Shown piece by piece: positions 5,059-6,034 of a stretch of 6,034 bases of DNA. The stretch comes from Eubacteriales bacterium (lineage in GTDB: Bacteria > Bacillota > Clostridia > Christensenellales > CAG-138). The notes beneath the pieces were generated by a model. That model did no database searches, was not told the DNA's origin, and saw only the letters and a program-made list of their open reading frames with translations. The stretch is taken from assembly GCA_028703645.1 (NCBI GenBank), contig JAQVML010000101.1, forward strand, positions 1 through 6,034. Reading direction: 5' to 3'. Both the position numbers and the translations under genes were made by a program. Position 1 is the stretch's first letter; every line of letters starts with the position of its first letter.

Positions 5059-6034
5059 CCGAAAACCCATCGTTGAGTTCCGCGATTTTTCGTTTCAGTA
5101 TTTTTCGCAAGCGGAACCAACGCTCCACGACATCAATCTGACTATTTACGAGGGCGAAAAGGTACTCATTGTCGGCCCTTCCGGCAGCGGAAAGAGCACG
5201 CTTGGCAACTGCATCAATGGGCTGATTCCGTTTTCGTATCCCGGCGAGATCAAGGGTAGTCTCAAGGTTTGCGACATCGAGACGAAACAATCCAGCATCT
5301 TTGCGCTGAGTCAGCATATCGGCACCGTGCTGCAAGACCCGGATGGACAATTCATCGGGCTTTCAGTGGGTGAGGATATCGCCTTTGCGCTGGAAAACGA
5401 GTGCGTCAAGCAGAGCGAGATGAAGAGCGTGGTGAAGAAGACCGCCGCAATGGTCAACATGGACGACCTTCTGAGTGCCTCTCCCTTCGAACTCTCCGGC
5501 GGACAAAAACAGCGCGTCTCCTTTGCGGGCGTAATGGTACACGATGTCGAAGCGCTGCTCTTTGACGAGCCGCTGGCAAACCTCGACCCCGCGACGGGAA
5601 AGACCGCCATCGAGCTCATCGACCAGATTCACGAAGATTATCAAAAGACGATCTTGATCATCGAGCACCGACTTGAGGACGTGCTCCATCGTCGGATTGA
5701 CCGCGTCATCGTCATGTCGGAAGGCAAAATCGTCGCCGATCTCACGCCGGACGCGCTCATGGCGGCAAATATCCTCAAAACGCTCGGCATCCGCGAGCCG
5801 CTCTACGTCACCGCGCTGAAATATGCCGGCATCACCGTGACGGAGGCGCTGCATGCGGGCCGCATTGATACGCTGGATGTAACCGCCGTTCAAGCCGCCA
5901 TCTGTGCCTGGGACGCGGCGCAGCCGGAGCGTGAGAAGAAGCCGGCCAATGAACCCATCCTAGAGGCAACGGGACTCAGTTTTCGCTATGTCGAGCAGCG
6001 ACCGATCCTCAAGAACCTGAATTTTTCCATTGAG
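5048..6034 (+). CDS. ykoD: ECF-type ABC transporter ATPase, YkoD-like double-domain protein (3' end outside window)
   Basis: Cytoplasmic ATPase that powers an energy-coupling-factor importer. The frame starts with GTG and is open for 329 codons to the window end. The first nucleotide-binding domain is complete: aromatic A-loop near Y18, Walker A GPSGSGKST (43-51), Q-loop Q96 in VLQDPDGQ, signature LSGGQKQ (149-155), Walker B LLFDEP (170-175), D-loop NLD (178-180), and switch His H207 in IIEHR. VLQDPDGQF is characteristic of the EcfA/CbiO group. Residues about 232-300, including REPLYVTALKYAG, resemble the DUF3744 linker, and from 302 a second ATPase domain begins (PILEATGLSFRYV...ILKNLNFSIE). 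Two ATPase domains in one chain is the YkoD architecture, usually 500 residues or more. In Bacillus subtilis YkoD belongs to a putative hydroxymethylpyrimidine/thiamine importer, but homologues serve various substrates, so the symbol denotes family, not substrate. It overlaps the hydrolase gene by 11 bases in a different frame. Confidence 0.9.
   Translation, partial: MESNRKPIVEFRDFSFQYFSQAEPTLHDINLTIYEGEKVLIVGPSGSGKSTLGNCINGLIPFSYPGEIKGSLKVCDIETKQSSIFALSQHIGTVLQDPDGQFIGLSVGEDIAFALENECVKQSEMKSVVKKTAAMVNMDDLLSASPFELSGGQKQRVSFAGVMVHDVEALLFDEPLANLDPATGKTAIELIDQIHEDYQKTILIIEHRLEDVLHRRIDRVIVMSEGKIVADLTPDALMAANILKTLGIREPLYVTALKYAGITVTEALHAGRIDTLDVTAVQAAICAWDAAQPEREKKPANEPILEATGLSFRYVEQRPILKNLNFSIE

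Noticed and set aside
4417..5070. A 217-codon open frame on the minus strand
   Set aside because: It is antisense to the SAM hydrolase, which has full family motifs and a consensus ribosome binding site; the minus-strand translation is low in recognisable structure.
5363..5893. A 176-codon open frame on the minus strand
   Set aside because: Antisense to the ATPase gene with its complete set of ABC motifs; no independent start signal.

Overview
The window looks like a piece of a Gram-positive, probably anaerobic clostridial (Bacillota) chromosome. Pointers are strong AGGAGG-type ribosome binding sites, sigma-A-like promoters, short intergenic gaps, a two-component pair of Bacillota type, and a fused double-ATPase of the YkoD kind. 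No 16S or other phylogenetic marker is present, so the placement is an inference from style and protein families.

Layout: two divergent transcription units meet at an intergenic region of about 330 bases (3102-3427). The left unit runs on the minus strand: an OmpR/PhoB-type response regulator (2403-3095), a HAMP sensor histidine kinase with almost no extracytoplasmic domain (1358-2416, overlapping the regulator by 14 bases), then after 85 bases a radical SAM/SPASM-type protein (1272 down to 1, running off the window). The right unit runs on the plus strand: a GntR/HutC-type regulator with a UTRA domain (3428-4153), an S-adenosylmethionine hydrolase of the DUF62/SAM hydroxide adenosyltransferase family (4195-5058), and a YkoD-like ECF-type ABC ATPase (5048 to beyond the window end, overlapping the hydrolase by 11 bases).

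How they may work together: the left unit reads as a signal-transduction pair co-transcribed with an Fe-S radical enzyme whose substrate cannot be told from sequence. The right unit reads as a GntR-controlled module that couples SAM hydrolysis (to adenosine and methionine) to an energy-coupling-factor transporter, whose membrane subunits should lie just beyond the right edge. Every recognisable protein belongs to a known family. The less obvious content is the non-coding DNA: a strong gntR promoter with a palindrome between its -35 and -10, a short motif repeated on both sides of gntR, a leader hairpin that partly covers the ribosome binding site of the radical SAM gene, and a run of potential hairpins in the response-regulator leader. 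I saw no tRNA, rRNA, CRISPR array, insertion sequence or clear intrinsic terminator.
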